Source: Phytoactinopolyspora limicola
GTDB taxonomy: Bacteria; Actinomycetota; Actinomycetes; Jiangellales; Jiangellaceae
DNA length: 64,000 nt
Assembly: GCF_011320225.1 (NCBI RefSeq)
Contig: NZ_JAAOEN010000008.1
Span: 1 to 64,000, forward strand
Direction of reading: 5' to 3'
Position 1 is the first letter of the stretch, and every line of letters begins with the position of its first letter. The position numbers and the translations under genes were made by a program. Shown here piece by piece: positions 8,761 to 20,867 of this stretch. The notes below the pieces were generated by a model, which saw only the letters and a program-made list of their open reading frames with translations, did no database searches and had not been told where the DNA came from.

Positions 8761-8761
<1 letters not shown>
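7592..8761 (+). CDS. carA: Carbamoyl-phosphate synthase small (glutamine amidotransferase) subunit
   Basis: CarA hydrolyses glutamine and channels ammonia to CarB for carbamoyl phosphate, used for both pyrimidines and arginine. The 389-residue protein has an N-terminal CPSase small-chain domain ([14 protein letters not shown] near residue 46). A class I glutaminase domain follows with the nucleophile segment [15 protein letters not shown] (about residue 252) and the His-Glu pair in [13 protein letters not shown] (about residue 348). The usual GICLGHQ is FGICFGNQ here: Leu to Phe and His to Asn next to the catalytic Cys. The stop overlaps the carB ATG (TGATG), giving tight translational coupling. 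Confidence 0.97.
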
Positions 8762-12071
<3,310 letters not shown>

Positions 12072-12075
<4 letters not shown>

Positions 12076-13184
12076 CGCTGTACGAACGGATCTTCTCGTC
12101 GGCGCTGAGCCGAGTGGACGCCGAGCGGATCCACCACGCCGCGATGACGGGGATCCGCACCGCCACCACGGTACCGGGGGTTCGGCGACTGGTCTGGCGG
12201 CGCACCACCCCACGTCACCCAGCACTCGCCGTCGAGGCGCTCGGGCTGCGGTTCCCGGGCCGTCTCGGACTGGCCGCCGGTTTCGACAAGAACGCCGTGG
12301 GTATCGACGCGCTGGGTGCTTTGGGGTTCGCATTCGTCGAGGTGGGCACCGTCACCGGGCAGGCACAGCCGGGCAACCCGAGGCCGCGGCTGTTCCGGCT
12401 GGCCCGCGACCGCGCCATCGTCAACCGGATGGGATTCAACAACGACGGAGCGGCGGCCGTGGCGGCGCGGCTGGCCCGGCGCCGCCGTCGCCGGCGGTCG
12501 TTGCCGATCGTCGTCGGAGTGAACATCGGTAAGACCAAGGTGGTGCCGGACGCGGATGCGATCGCCGACTACGAGGCCAGCACCCGGCTGCTCGCTCCTT
12601 ACGCCGATTACCTGGTGGTCAACGTCAGCTCACCGAACACTCCCGGACTGCGCGACCTGCAGGCGGTGGACCGGCTGCGCCCACTGCTGAGCGCGGTGCG
12701 CGTGCAGGCCGACGCGGCCACGGCCCGTCGGGTGCCGTTGCTGGTGAAGATCGCCCCCGATCTCGGTGACGACGACGTGCTGGCGGTGGCCGACCTGGTA
12801 TTGGAGCTGGGCCTGGACGGTGTGGTGGCCACGAACACCACGATCTCGCGGGACGGTCTGTCGTCCGACCCAGCCGAGGTTGCGGCGGTGGGCGCGGGCG
12901 GACTGTCCGGTGCACCCGTCGCCAAACGGGCCCTGGAGGTGTTGTTGCTGCTGCGTAGCCGCTTCGACGAGGCGCGTGGGCGCGGCCGCCCGGAGGGTGA
13001 ACCGGTGTTGATCTCGGTGGGCGGGATCGAGACGGCGAGAGACGCCTACGAGCGGCTACAGGCCGGAGCGACCCTGGTGCAGGCGTACACCGGGCTCATC
13101 TACGGTGGCCCGGCCTGGCCGGCGCGGTTGCAGCACGAACTCGCCCATCTGGTGGCCCACCATGAACCCACGCAACCCCGGTGA
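12072..13184 (+). CDS. pyrD: Quinone-dependent dihydroorotate dehydrogenase (class 2)
   Basis: This FMN enzyme oxidises dihydroorotate to orotate at the membrane and passes electrons to the quinone pool. The 370-residue length and the N-terminal extension before the barrel ([19 protein letters not shown]) are class 2 features. The active-site stretch [15 protein letters not shown] (about residue 185) carries the class 2 Ser. [18 protein letters not shown] and the phosphate site YTGLIYGGP are near the C terminus. It overlaps carB by 4 bp. Its last five codons and stop lie inside the left arm of a 146-bp inverted repeat, so the repeat has shaped the protein's C-terminal tail. Confidence 0.97.
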
Positions 13185-13313
13185 TCGTTAGCGGATTTCG
13201 GCCCCCACCCCCGGTGATCGAAGTCAGGATCCGGTCGCGATAGCGACCGGATGTTGCTAACGATCACCGGGGGTGGGGGCCGAAATCCGCTAACGATCAC
13301 CGGGGTTGCGTGG
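13168..13313. repeat. 146-bp nested inverted repeat between pyrD and pyrF
   Basis: Arms of 53 bp at 13168-13220 and 13261-13313 are perfect reverse complements, separated by 40 bp. Within it, 13213-13268 is a 56-bp module with the same ends (GGTGATCG/CGATCACC) and core (GGTCGCGATAGCGACC) as the palindrome at 98-153. The segment GGTGATCGTTAGCGGATTTC and its mirror form an outer shell. The left arm overlaps the last five codons and stop of pyrD; the right arm ends 7 bp before the pyrF ribosome-site region. It would form a very stable RNA hairpin that could attenuate pyrF or stabilise the upstream mRNA. Confidence 0.9.
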
Positions 13314-13337
13314 AGAACGAGAGGAGCGACGGAGACG

Positions 13338-14180
13338 ATGGTGACGACATTCGGTACCCGGTTGCACGCCGCGATGGGGGAGCGGGGGCCGCTGTGCGTC
13401 GGCATCGACCCGCACGCCGCGCTGATGCGGGCCTGGGGGTTGACCGACGACGCCGACGGCCTGGAACGGTTCTGCCGGACGGTGGTCGAGGCGCTGGCTG
13501 GTGAGGTAGCGGTCCTCAAACCACAGTCGGCGTTCTTCGAGCGACACGGCTCAGCCGGCATGGGCGTGCTGGAGCGGGTGATCGCCGAGGCGCGGGCAGC
13601 TGGCGCGCTTGTGCTGCTGGACGTCAAACGCGGCGACATCGGCTCCACAGTTCAGGCGTATGCGGACGCGTACCTGAATCCTGCCTCGCCGTTGTGTGCC
13701 GACGCCGTCACGGCCACGCCGTTTCTGGGGTTCGAGTCGTTGCGGCCGCTGATCGACACCGCCCTCACCTATGGCAACGGTGTGTTCGTCCTCGCGCGGA
13801 CATCGAACCCCGAAGGGCGCGAAGTGCAAGAGGCACGGGCGGCCGACGGGCGCAGCATCACCCGCGTCGTGCTGGACCACGTGCGGGCCGCCAATGCCGG
13901 GGCCGACCCGATGGGCAGCATCGGGTGCGTGTATGGAGCCACCACCACTCCGGACGGCACCGACCTCCGGGTCAATGGCCCCGTGCTCGCCCCCGGCATC
14001 GGTGCTCAGGGTGCCTCCGCGGCCGACCTGGCCGATCTGTTCGGACCTGCGATGTCGATGGTTGTGCCGTCGGTGTCGCGAGAAATCCTGCGCACCGGCC
14101 CCGACGCGGCCGCACTGCAAGACGCTGCACGTTTGATGAACCGCCAGGTCAGAAAGATGTCGATCAGGGATCGTAGCTGA
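13338..14180 (+). CDS. pyrF: Orotidine 5'-phosphate decarboxylase (type 2)
   Basis: It decarboxylates OMP to UMP, completing de novo pyrimidine synthesis. The 280-residue protein belongs to the larger type 2 family found in actinobacteria. It shows LCVGIDPHAALM near the N terminus, KPQSAFFERHGSAGM, and the catalytic lysine stretch LLDVKRGDIGST around residue 96. The ATG at 13338 is chosen because GAGGAG and GGAG precede it and because the upstream in-frame sequence is the inverted repeat. Unlike the other pyr genes it does not overlap its neighbour: the 146-bp repeat separates it from pyrD. Confidence 0.96.
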   Translation: MVTTFGTRLHAAMGERGPLCVGIDPHAALMRAWGLTDDADGLERFCRTVVEALAGEVAVLKPQSAFFERHGSAGMGVLERVIAEARAAGALVLLDVKRGDIGSTVQAYADAYLNPASPLCADAVTATPFLGFESLRPLIDTALTYGNGVFVLARTSNPEGREVQEARAADGRSITRVVLDHVRAANAGADPMGSIGCVYGATTTPDGTDLRVNGPVLAPGIGAQGASAADLADLFGPAMSMVVPSVSREILRTGPDAAALQDAARLMNRQVRKMSIRDRS

Positions 14181-14265
14181 ACTGCCAGGGTGCGGCGCGA
14201 CACGTCGCAGGAAAATAGGGTGTCGGTGCGTGCAGAAAGGGTGCGGACGGGTACGGTGGATCACG

Positions 14266-14295
14266 TTGCTGACCTGGTGGTTCAGCCGCTAGTGT
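14266..14295 (+). promoter_or_regulatory. mihF: Candidate sigma-A-type promoter for mihF-gmk
   Basis: TTGCTG (14266-14271) and TAGTGT (14290-14295) are separated by 18 bp in the 193-bp gap after pyrF. This is a good match to actinobacterial housekeeping promoters. A short dyad, CACGGA and TCCGTG (14296-14314), falls at the expected transcription start. The location suggests that mihF is expressed independently of the pyr operon. Confidence 0.5.
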
Positions 14296-14373
14296 CACGG
14301 ATCGGAAGTCCGTGAGGCTAAGTTTCAATTGTTCGTCCGTTATCCGTTTCGACACAACAGAGGTGACCCGCTC

Positions 14374-14688
14374 GTGGCGCTCCCTAACTTGACTCCAGAA
14401 CAGCGCGCGGCCGCTCTCGAGAAGGCTGCTGAGGCCCGCCGGGAGAGGGCCGAGGTCAAGAACCGACTGAAGAACGCTGGCGCCAAGCTCAGCGATATCC
14501 TGAAAGAAGGCGAGTCCAACGAGGTCATCGGCAAGATGAAGGTCTCCGCCCTGCTCGAGTCGCTGCCGGGTGTCGGCAAGGTTCGCGCTCGTCAGATCAT
14601 GGAGGAGATCGGCATCGCCGAGACCCGCCGGGTTCGTGGCCTCGGTGCGAACCAGGTCGCTGCGCTCAACGAGCGCTTCAGCGGTTGA
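14374..14688 (+). CDS. mihF: Integration host factor MihF (actinobacterial nucleoid protein)
   Basis: MihF is an essential actinobacterial DNA-binding protein, unrelated in fold to HU/IHF, that shapes the nucleoid and supports phage integration. The protein has 104 residues from GTG 14374, which is preceded by GAGGTGA. The N-terminal helix ALPNLTPEQRAAALEKAAEA is typical. The H2TH/HhH-like core LLESLPGVGKVRARQIMEEI and the C-terminal RVRGLGANQVAALNERF match the family closely. It lies between pyrF and gmk, its standard position in mycobacteria and streptomycetes. Confidence 0.95.
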   Translation: MALPNLTPEQRAAALEKAAEARRERAEVKNRLKNAGAKLSDILKEGESNEVIGKMKVSALLESLPGVGKVRARQIMEEIGIAETRRVRGLGANQVAALNERFSG

Positions 14689-14803
14689 GCGGGGCCTCGC
14701 CCCACACGCCTGAGAGCCCGTGCCTGAACCCTGCCTGGATCAGGGCATCATCTCCGCCGCGGATCCGGCCGGGTACAGGAAGGAATCGCACTGGAGTTGT
14801 GCG

Positions 14804-15463
14804 GTGACCAACGACAACACGGCCGGCCGAGACACGCGGGCCAACGAGCCCAGCAAGGGTTCAGGCATGGGCTCCGATGTTCCGGACCCGGCCCGTAGAG
14901 TGGTAGTGCTCTCCGGGCCGTCGGCTGTCGGCAAAACCACCGTGATGCGGCGGCTGCGGGCCGAGTATCCGGAGCTGGCGATTGCGCCCACCGTCACCAC
15001 CCGGCCGATCCGGCGGGGTGAGGTGGACGGCTCGCCGTACTATTTCGTCGACGACGAGACGTTCGATCGCAAGATCGACGCCGGTGAGTTCCTCGAGTGG
15101 GCCGTTGTTCACCGGCGTGCCCGGTATGGCACGCCGCGTGCGGCGGTGGAGGAGGCGCTCGCTGCCGGCCGGCCGGTGCTCATCGAGGTCGACCTTCAAG
15201 GTGCTCGGCAAGTACGGCATACCATGCCAGAGGCGTACTTCGTCTTCCTGGCTCCGCCGAGTTGGGACGAATTGGTCCGGCGGCTGGTGGGTCGCGGCAC
15301 CGAGAGCGCGGAAGAGCGCGAGCGGCGCCTGGCCACGGCACGTGAGGAGCTGGCCGCGGAGGCCGAGTTCGATGCGACTGTCGTGAACACCGACGTCGGC
15401 AACGTGTGCCGCGAGCTGGTAGCATTGTTAGGTTCTTCCCCTAGTCATGCCCGGAGGCATTAG
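14804..15463 (+). CDS. gmk: Guanylate kinase
   Basis: It phosphorylates GMP to GDP, essential for GTP and (p)ppGpp supply. The P-loop GPSAVGKTT is followed by [20 protein letters not shown], the [14 protein letters not shown] stretch and [13 protein letters not shown], all characteristic of guanylate kinases. The start is ambiguous. GTG 14804 has GGAG 7 nt upstream and gives 219 residues. ATG 14867 has AAGGG and gives a shorter N terminus. An upstream ATG at 14720 is less likely. The stop is 1 bp before the rpoZ start, and the rpoZ ribosome site lies inside the end of gmk. Confidence 0.95.
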   Translation: MTNDNTAGRDTRANEPSKGSGMGSDVPDPARRVVVLSGPSAVGKTTVMRRLRAEYPELAIAPTVTTRPIRRGEVDGSPYYFVDDETFDRKIDAGEFLEWAVVHRRARYGTPRAAVEEALAAGRPVLIEVDLQGARQVRHTMPEAYFVFLAPPSWDELVRRLVGRGTESAEERERRLATAREELAAEAEFDATVVNTDVGNVCRELVALLGSSPSHARRH

Positions 15464-15464
15464 C

Positions 15465-15821
15465 GTGTCTGGATCCAAAGGTGTCGCAGAGGGCATCACC
15501 CATCCGCCCATCGACGAACTCCTGTCCAAGACCGATTCCAAGTACGGCCTCGTTATCTACGCTGCCAAGCGGGCTCGTCAGATCAATGCTTACTACTCGC
15601 AGCTCGGTGAAGGGTTGTTGGAGTATGTCGGCCCGCTCGTCGAGACCCGAGTGCAGGAGAAGCCGCTGTCGATCGCACTCCGTGAGATCGAGGCCGGCCT
15701 GTTGACCTCAGAAGAGATCGACCCGGCCGAGCTCGCCGCGGAGACGGCTACCCCCGAGTCGGCGGTAGCCGGGGTCACCGCGGCAGACTTCGCGGCCAGT
15801 GCCGAGCCAGAGCAGGAATGA
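15465..15821 (+). CDS. rpoZ: DNA-directed RNA polymerase omega subunit
   Basis: Omega helps assemble and stabilise beta-prime in RNA polymerase. The core [20 protein letters not shown] followed by [20 protein letters not shown] is the classic omega signature. GTG 15465 is preferred over the in-frame ATG at 15447 because a full GGAGG (15453-15457) is ideally spaced before the GTG. The protein has 118 residues with an acidic, alanine-rich tail beyond the conserved core. It overlaps coaBC by 4 bp, and gmk-rpoZ-coaBC is a conserved actinobacterial unit. Confidence 0.95.
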   Translation: MSGSKGVAEGITHPPIDELLSKTDSKYGLVIYAAKRARQINAYYSQLGEGLLEYVGPLVETRVQEKPLSIALREIEAGLLTSEEIDPAELAAETATPESAVAGVTAADFAASAEPEQE

Positions 15822-17077
15822 CCGCTGCGGCCGGAGGGCGGACCAACACCGCCCCCGGCACGGCTCGGCGGGTGGTCCTCGGCGTCAGCGGTGGTATCGC
15901 GGCTTACAAGGCCTGCGAGGTGCTGCGCCGGCTCAAAGAGAGCGGCTATCAGGTCCGGGTCGTGCCCACCGAGTCGGCGCTGCGTTTCGTTGGTGCACCT
16001 ACCTGGGCGGCGCTGTCGGGCCAGCCGGTCAGTGCGAGTGTCTTCGATGACGTACACGAGGTAGCGCACGTCGCGCTGGGCCAGTCCGCCGATCTCGTGC
16101 TGGTGGTGCCGGCCACCGCCGATCTCCTGTCTCGTGCTGCCACCGGGCGGGCCGACGACCTGTTGACGTCCACGTTGCTTACGGCGCGCTGCCCCGTCGT
16201 GTACGCACCGGCGATGCACACCGAGATGTGGGAGCACCCCGCCACGCGGGCGAACGTGCACACGTTGCGCTCGCGTGGAGCCGTGGTCATCGAGCCCTCC
16301 TCCGGCCGGCTGACCGGCGCGGATACCGGCCCTGGCCGGCTTCCCGAACCGGCGGCCATCGTCGCCGCCGCGGTAGACGTGCTGGACCGGGGGGTCGCCG
16401 AGCCAGATCTTGCCGACCGGCACGTCGTCATTTCCGCTGGTGGAACCCGTGAACACCTGGACCCGGTGCGGTTCCTCGGCAACCGGTCCTCCGGTCGGCA
16501 GGGGTACGCACTCGCCCAGGCGGCGGTGAGCCGCGGCGCGCGGGTCACGTTGCTGGCCGCCAATGTCGCCCTCGACGACGTCGCCGGGGCCGAGATCGTC
16601 CGGGTGGGTTCGGCGGCTGAGCTGCATGATGCCGCATTGAAGGCGGCCGCCGATGCCGATGTCGTCGTGATGGCCGCCGCGGTGGCCGACTTCCGCCCCC
16701 GGACGGTTAACCAGACGAAGATCAAGAAGGTGGCGGGCTCCGACGATGCCCCCGTCGTCGAGCTGGAACGCACCACCGACATCCTGGCCGAACTCGTGCG
16801 TTCTCGCACCCGACCCGATCAGGTGATCGTTGGGTTCGCCGCGGAGACCGGCGATACCTCGGGCGGCGTCCTCGATCACGGCCGCGCCAAGCTGGCCGCC
16901 AAGGGCTGTGACCTCCTTGTGGTCAACGAGGTCGGCGTCGACCGCGGCTTCGAGTCCGAAGAGAACCAAGCCCACATTCTCGGCCGGGACGGATCGACCA
17001 CGGACGTACCCCAGGGGCCTAAACTCGCCCTGGCCCACGTCGTATGGGACCTCGTCGCGGCCCGGCTTTCGCCGTAG
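15818..17077 (+). CDS. coaBC: Bifunctional phosphopantothenoylcysteine decarboxylase/synthase
   Basis: It makes 4'-phosphopantetheine for coenzyme A: CoaB ligates cysteine to phosphopantothenate and CoaC decarboxylates the product. The 419-residue protein has the flavodoxin-like CoaC half ([38 protein letters not shown], and the substrate motif PAMHTEMW near residue 130). The CoaB half is from about residue 200 ([31 protein letters not shown]). The canonical Asn of the PxMNxxMW motif reads His here, which I believe is common in actinobacteria. The ATG overlaps the rpoZ stop. Confidence 0.97.
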   Translation: MTAAAGGRTNTAPGTARRVVLGVSGGIAAYKACEVLRRLKESGYQVRVVPTESALRFVGAPTWAALSGQPVSASVFDDVHEVAHVALGQSADLVLVVPATADLLSRAATGRADDLLTSTLLTARCPVVYAPAMHTEMWEHPATRANVHTLRSRGAVVIEPSSGRLTGADTGPGRLPEPAAIVAAAVDVLDRGVAEPDLADRHVVISAGGTREHLDPVRFLGNRSSGRQGYALAQAAVSRGARVTLLAANVALDDVAGAEIVRVGSAAELHDAALKAAADADVVVMAAAVADFRPRTVNQTKIKKVAGSDDAPVVELERTTDILAELVRSRTRPDQVIVGFAAETGDTSGGVLDHGRAKLAAKGCDLLVVNEVGVDRGFESEENQAHILGRDGSTTDVPQGPKLALAHVVWDLVAARLSP

Positions 17078-17160
17078 CGGACGGCCCGGCTGTCACCGTA
17101 GTGGGCGGCACGGCGGACCGCTGAGCCGTAGGATCGGCGGCACGGGTAAGGAGGCTGGAC

Positions 17161-18351
17161 ATGGTGGCCCGACTGTTCACATCCGAATCGGTGACCGAAG
17201 GTCACCCGGACAAGATCTGTGACCAGATCAGCGACGCCGTCCTCGACGCGCTGATCGCCGAAGACCCGCTCAGCCGGGTGGCGGTGGAAACCATGGTCAC
17301 CACCGGGCAGGTGCACGTGGCCGGAGAGGTCACCACCAACACCTACGTCGACATCCCGGGGATCGTCCGCCAGGCGGTTCTCGACATCGGCTACGACTCG
17401 TCGGCCAAAGGTTTCGATGGAGCGTCGTGTGGGGTGAACGTCGCCCTCGGGGCGCAGTCGCCGGACATCGCGCGAGGGGTCGACATCGCGTACGAGCGTC
17501 GGGTCGACGGCGACGACGACCCGCTCGACCAGCAAGGCGCCGGCGACCAAGGGCTGATGTTCGGTTACGCCTGCGACGACACCCCGGAGTTGATGCCGTT
17601 GCCGATCAGCTTGGCGCACCGGTTGGCGCAGCAGCTCGCGGCAGTCCGGAAGTCCGGCCAGCTCCCGTATCTACGCCCGGACGGCAAAACCCAGGTGACC
17701 ATCGAATACGACGGTGAGCGTCCGGTGCGGGTCGAGACGGTTGTTGTCTCCACTCAGCACGCGCCGCTGGTGGATCTCGATGGCCTGCTCACCCCCGATC
17801 TCGTCACGCACGTGGTGGAACCGGTGCTCCAGGGATCGTCGGTGCCGTTCGACGGCTACCGGCTGCTGGTCAACCCCACCGGCCGCTTCGAGGTGGGGGG
17901 CCCGATGGGTGATGCCGGGCTCACTGGGCGCAAGATCATCATTGATACCTATGGTGGTATGGCCCGGCACGGCGGGGGAGCGTTCAGCGGCAAAGACCCG
18001 TCCAAAGTCGACCGGTCGGCGGCGTACGCGGTGCGCTGGGTCGCCAAGAACGTTGTTGCCGCGGGGTTGGCCCGGCGGTGTGAGATCCAGGTCGCCTACG
18101 CCATCGGCAAGGCTCACCCGGTGGGGCTCTTCGTCGAGTGCTTCGGGACCGAACGGGTGCCGGTGCCGGCCATCGAACGGGCGGTGCGGGAGGTGTTCGA
18201 TCTCCGACCGGCCGCGATCATCCGCGACCTCGACCTTCTCCGCCCCATCTACCGGCAGACCGCGGCCTACGGGCACTTCGGCCGCGAGTTGGCCGACTTC
18301 ACCTGGGAGCGCACCGACCGCGCCGACGCCCTGAAGGCCGCTACGGCCTGA
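17161..18351 (+). CDS. metK: S-adenosylmethionine synthetase
   Basis: It converts methionine and ATP to SAM. The 396-residue protein starts [20 protein letters not shown], where the His-Pro-Asp-Lys ATP site is diagnostic. It carries GACDQG-like [13 protein letters not shown] and the flexible glycine loop [20 protein letters not shown] strong AAGGAGG (17148-17154) lies 6 nt before the ATG. It is separated by 83 bp from coaBC. I found no SAM riboswitch in that gap. metF at 44.8 kb serves the same methyl cycle. Confidence 0.98.
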   Translation: MVARLFTSESVTEGHPDKICDQISDAVLDALIAEDPLSRVAVETMVTTGQVHVAGEVTTNTYVDIPGIVRQAVLDIGYDSSAKGFDGASCGVNVALGAQSPDIARGVDIAYERRVDGDDDPLDQQGAGDQGLMFGYACDDTPELMPLPISLAHRLAQQLAAVRKSGQLPYLRPDGKTQVTIEYDGERPVRVETVVVSTQHAPLVDLDGLLTPDLVTHVVEPVLQGSSVPFDGYRLLVNPTGRFEVGGPMGDAGLTGRKIIIDTYGGMARHGGGAFSGKDPSKVDRSAAYAVRWVAKNVVAAGLARRCEIQVAYAIGKAHPVGLFVECFGTERVPVPAIERAVREVFDLRPAAIIRDLDLLRPIYRQTAAYGHFGRELADFTWERTDRADALKAATA

Positions 18352-18427
18352 CAACCCGGAAAGCTGGGGTGGGGTAGGGATGGGGAGTGGCGCGTCAGGT
18401 GTACCGGGCGTGCGGTAGAAACGACGG

Positions 18428-20704
18428 GTGAGCGACGACGGGGACACCGGCCGGCGCGCCGACGGCGGGAGACCGAAGGGGGCCGACCGCGACGGCGCAC
18501 ACTCCGGTCAGCTGGCGCTGGCCGGTACGCCACGGCCCAAGCGCCGGCCGGTGCGGCCGGCGCAGCCGGTCGCGTCGCACCGTCCGGTGGCGCGGGTGCT
18601 CGTGGACATCGGCCTGGCCCATCTCGACCGCCCCTTCGACTACGCCGTACCCGAGTCGATGGCCGACGACGCCGTCCCGGGCTCCCGAGTCAGGGTGAGA
18701 TTCGCCGGCACCGACCACGACGGCTTCATCCTCGACCGATCGGACAGCAGCGATCACAGCGGCCGGTTGTCGCCGCTGCGCCGGGTGGTGTCCCCGGAAC
18801 CCGTCCTCACCGCACACGTGGCGAGCCTGGCGAGGATGGTCGCCGACCGCTGGGCGGGCACGGTGGCCGACGTGTTGCGGCTGGCTATCCCGCCCCGGCA
18901 TGCCACCACGGAGAAACGCCCCAGCCCGCCCGCTGAGCCGGCTCCGACGCGGCCGGAGCCGGGCGCCTGGGTGGAACACAACGCCGGTCCGGCGTTCCTG
19001 GACGCGCTCGCCCGGCCGGCGTCGGCCCCACCGCGGGCGGTGTTGACGCCGGCGCCCGGTGCCGACTGGGCCGACTTGCTGGCCCGTGCGGTGGGCACAA
19101 CACTGTCCGCCGGCCGCGGCGCGCTCGTTGTTGTGCCGGACGCACGTGACGTGGCCCGTCTGGACGCCGCTCTGACCGAACAACTCGGTGCGGGACACCA
19201 TGCGGTGCTGGGTGCCGAGCCCGGGCCGGCCGAGCGGTATCGGCGCTGGCTCGGTGTGCTGCGCGGCTCGACGCCGGCGGCGATCGGAACCAGGTCGGCG
19301 ATGTTCGCGCCAGTGGCGAACCTCGGATTGGTCGCGATCTGGGACGACGGCGACGACCTTCACGCCGAACCACGCGCCCCCTATCCGCACGCGCGCGAGG
19401 TCCTCGTGCTGCGGGCGCATCTGGGCGGCGCGGCGGTGCTGCTGGGTGGGCACATGCGCACCGCGGAAGCGCAACTACTCGTCGACTCCGGCTGGGCCCA
19501 GCCGGTCACCGCGGAGCGCACCACCGTCCGTCGTCGGGCCCCTCAGGTGCAGACCGTCGGTGACGAATTCGAGCAGCAACGTGACGAGGCCGCGCGGAGC
19601 GCCCGGCTGCCGTCGCTGGCCTGGCGGGTGGCGCGCACCGCCCTTCAGCACGGTCCGGTCCTGGTGCAGGTGGCGCGGGCCGGCTACGTTCCCGCGCTCG
19701 CGTGCGCCCGCTGCCGGGCTGCGGCCGGCTGCCCGGCGTGTGGGGGTGGTCTCCGACTGGACGGCTCCGGAGGTGTCCCGCGGTGCGAGAAGTGCGGCCA
19801 GACTGCGTCCGGCTGGCGCTGCGCCCAGTGTGGCCACGACCGGCCCCGGGCGGCTGCGGTTGGTGTGCGACGTACCGCGGAGGAGCTAGGACGGGCCTTC
19901 CCCGGGGTTCCGGTTATCCTCTCCCGGGGAGAACGGCGGCTGAGTTCGGTCAGCTCCGGCCCGTCGGCTGACGAGCCCGGCACGGCGCCGCCAGGCGGCG
20001 CCAACAGCGCTCCGGCCGCTCCGGCCGGTGTGCCGGGGCCAGCGAGGCCGGCTGGTGCGCCTGGGGCCGACGAGGGGCCTGTGGGGGCCGGTGTACGCGA
20101 CGCCGTCGGTGCCGAGCCGGCCCTCGTGATCGCCACCCACGGCGCCGAGCCGGTTGCGGCCGGAGGGTATGCGGCGGCTTTGCTGCTCGACGGCGACTCG
20201 ATGTTGACCCGGCCGGGCCTGCGCTCCGGTGAAGAGGCGCTACGCCGTTGGGTAAATGCCGCCGCGTTGGTGCGTGGCCGCGACGGCAGCGGCACCGGCG
20301 GCGGAGAGGTGGTGGTGGTTGCCGACCCGTCGGCCCGGCCGGTGCAGGCGCTGGTGCGTTGGGACCCCGCTGGTTTCGCCGTCAGAGAGCTGGCCGAGCG
20401 GGGTGAGCTGCATTTCCCGCCGGCCGCGCGGGTCGCCGAACTCCGTGGTGAACGCGGCGACGTCGCCGAGCTGATGTCCATAGCCGAGTTGCCGGAGCCG
20501 GTGGAGGTGCTCGGACCGGATCCGGTGCTGCCCCTCAGAGGGCACGACCCCGGCGTCGAAGAGACCGTGCAGGTGCTGATCCGGGTGCCACGGACGGCGG
20601 GTGCGGCCCTCGCGGCTGCGGTCCGGGCGGCCGCTGGAGTCCGGTCGGCGCGCCGGTCGGGCGGCCCGGTGCGGGTCCGGATCGATCCGGTCGATCTCGG
20701 TTAA
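18428..20704 (+). CDS. priA: Primosomal protein N' (PriA) lacking helicase motifs
   Basis: PriA recognises stalled forks and helps replication restart. The N-terminal DNA-binding domain (ARVLVDIGLAHLDRPFDYAV, about residue 55) is present. All eight zinc-site cysteines are kept in the pattern CARC, CPAC, CEKC, CAQC (about residues 423-477). The Walker A GSGKT is absent, and the DEEH box is replaced by WDDGDD (about residue 306). Actinobacterial PriA proteins are known to lack ATPase motifs, so this is probably a loader or scaffold. A Pro/Ala/Gly-rich insert lies near residues 515-555. In many actinobacteria fmt follows, but here the order changes. Confidence 0.92.
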   Translation: MSDDGDTGRRADGGRPKGADRDGAHSGQLALAGTPRPKRRPVRPAQPVASHRPVARVLVDIGLAHLDRPFDYAVPESMADDAVPGSRVRVRFAGTDHDGFILDRSDSSDHSGRLSPLRRVVSPEPVLTAHVASLARMVADRWAGTVADVLRLAIPPRHATTEKRPSPPAEPAPTRPEPGAWVEHNAGPAFLDALARPASAPPRAVLTPAPGADWADLLARAVGTTLSAGRGALVVVPDARDVARLDAALTEQLGAGHHAVLGAEPGPAERYRRWLGVLRGSTPAAIGTRSAMFAPVANLGLVAIWDDGDDLHAEPRAPYPHAREVLVLRAHLGGAAVLLGGHMRTAEAQLLVDSGWAQPVTAERTTVRRRAPQVQTVGDEFEQQRDEAARSARLPSLAWRVARTALQHGPVLVQVARAGYVPALACARCRAAAGCPACGGGLRLDGSGGVPRCEKCGQTASGWRCAQCGHDRPRAAAVGVRRTAEELGRAFPGVPVILSRGERRLSSVSSGPSADEPGTAPPGGANSAPAAPAGVPGPARPAGAPGADEGPVGAGVRDAVGAEPALVIATHGAEPVAAGGYAAALLLDGDSMLTRPGLRSGEEALRRWVNAAALVRGRDGSGTGGGEVVVVADPSARPVQALVRWDPAGFAVRELAERGELHFPPAARVAELRGERGDVAELMSIAELPEPVEVLGPDPVLPLRGHDPGVEETVQVLIRVPRTAGAALAAAVRAAAGVRSARRSGGPVRVRIDPVDLG

Positions 20705-20732
20705 GGGCGGCGGCGCCCACATCATCGGCGTC

Positions 20733-20858
20733 GCGCAGGTCGTCGGAGTGGCGCAGGTCGTCGGAGTGGCCCAGGTCGTCGGAGTGGCGCAGGTCGTCGG
20801 AGTGGCGCAGGTCGTCGGAGTGGCCCAGGTCGTCGGAGTGGCGCAGGTTGTCCGCGCC
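20733..20858. repeat. Tandem repeat, six full 18-bp units plus one degenerate unit
   Basis: The unit GCGCAGGTCGTCGGAGTG is repeated from 20733 to 20840, with GCCCAGG variants in units 3 and 6, and ends in a diverged unit at 20841-20858. It fills the gap between the priA stop and the convergent ECF ATPase stop. The 18-bp length keeps every frame open, but no start signal belongs to it. The near-perfect units suggest recent slippage expansion. Confidence 0.9.
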
Positions 20859-20867
20859 GGGTCGCGG

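Noticed and set aside
16818-16838. GATCAGGTGATCGTT inside coaBC, resembling both repeat families
   Set aside because: It is coding (Asp-Gln-Val-Ile-Val) in a conserved position and has no inverted partner.
17078-17160. SAM riboswitch before metK
   Set aside because: The 83-bp gap has no recognisable SAM aptamer core and is short.
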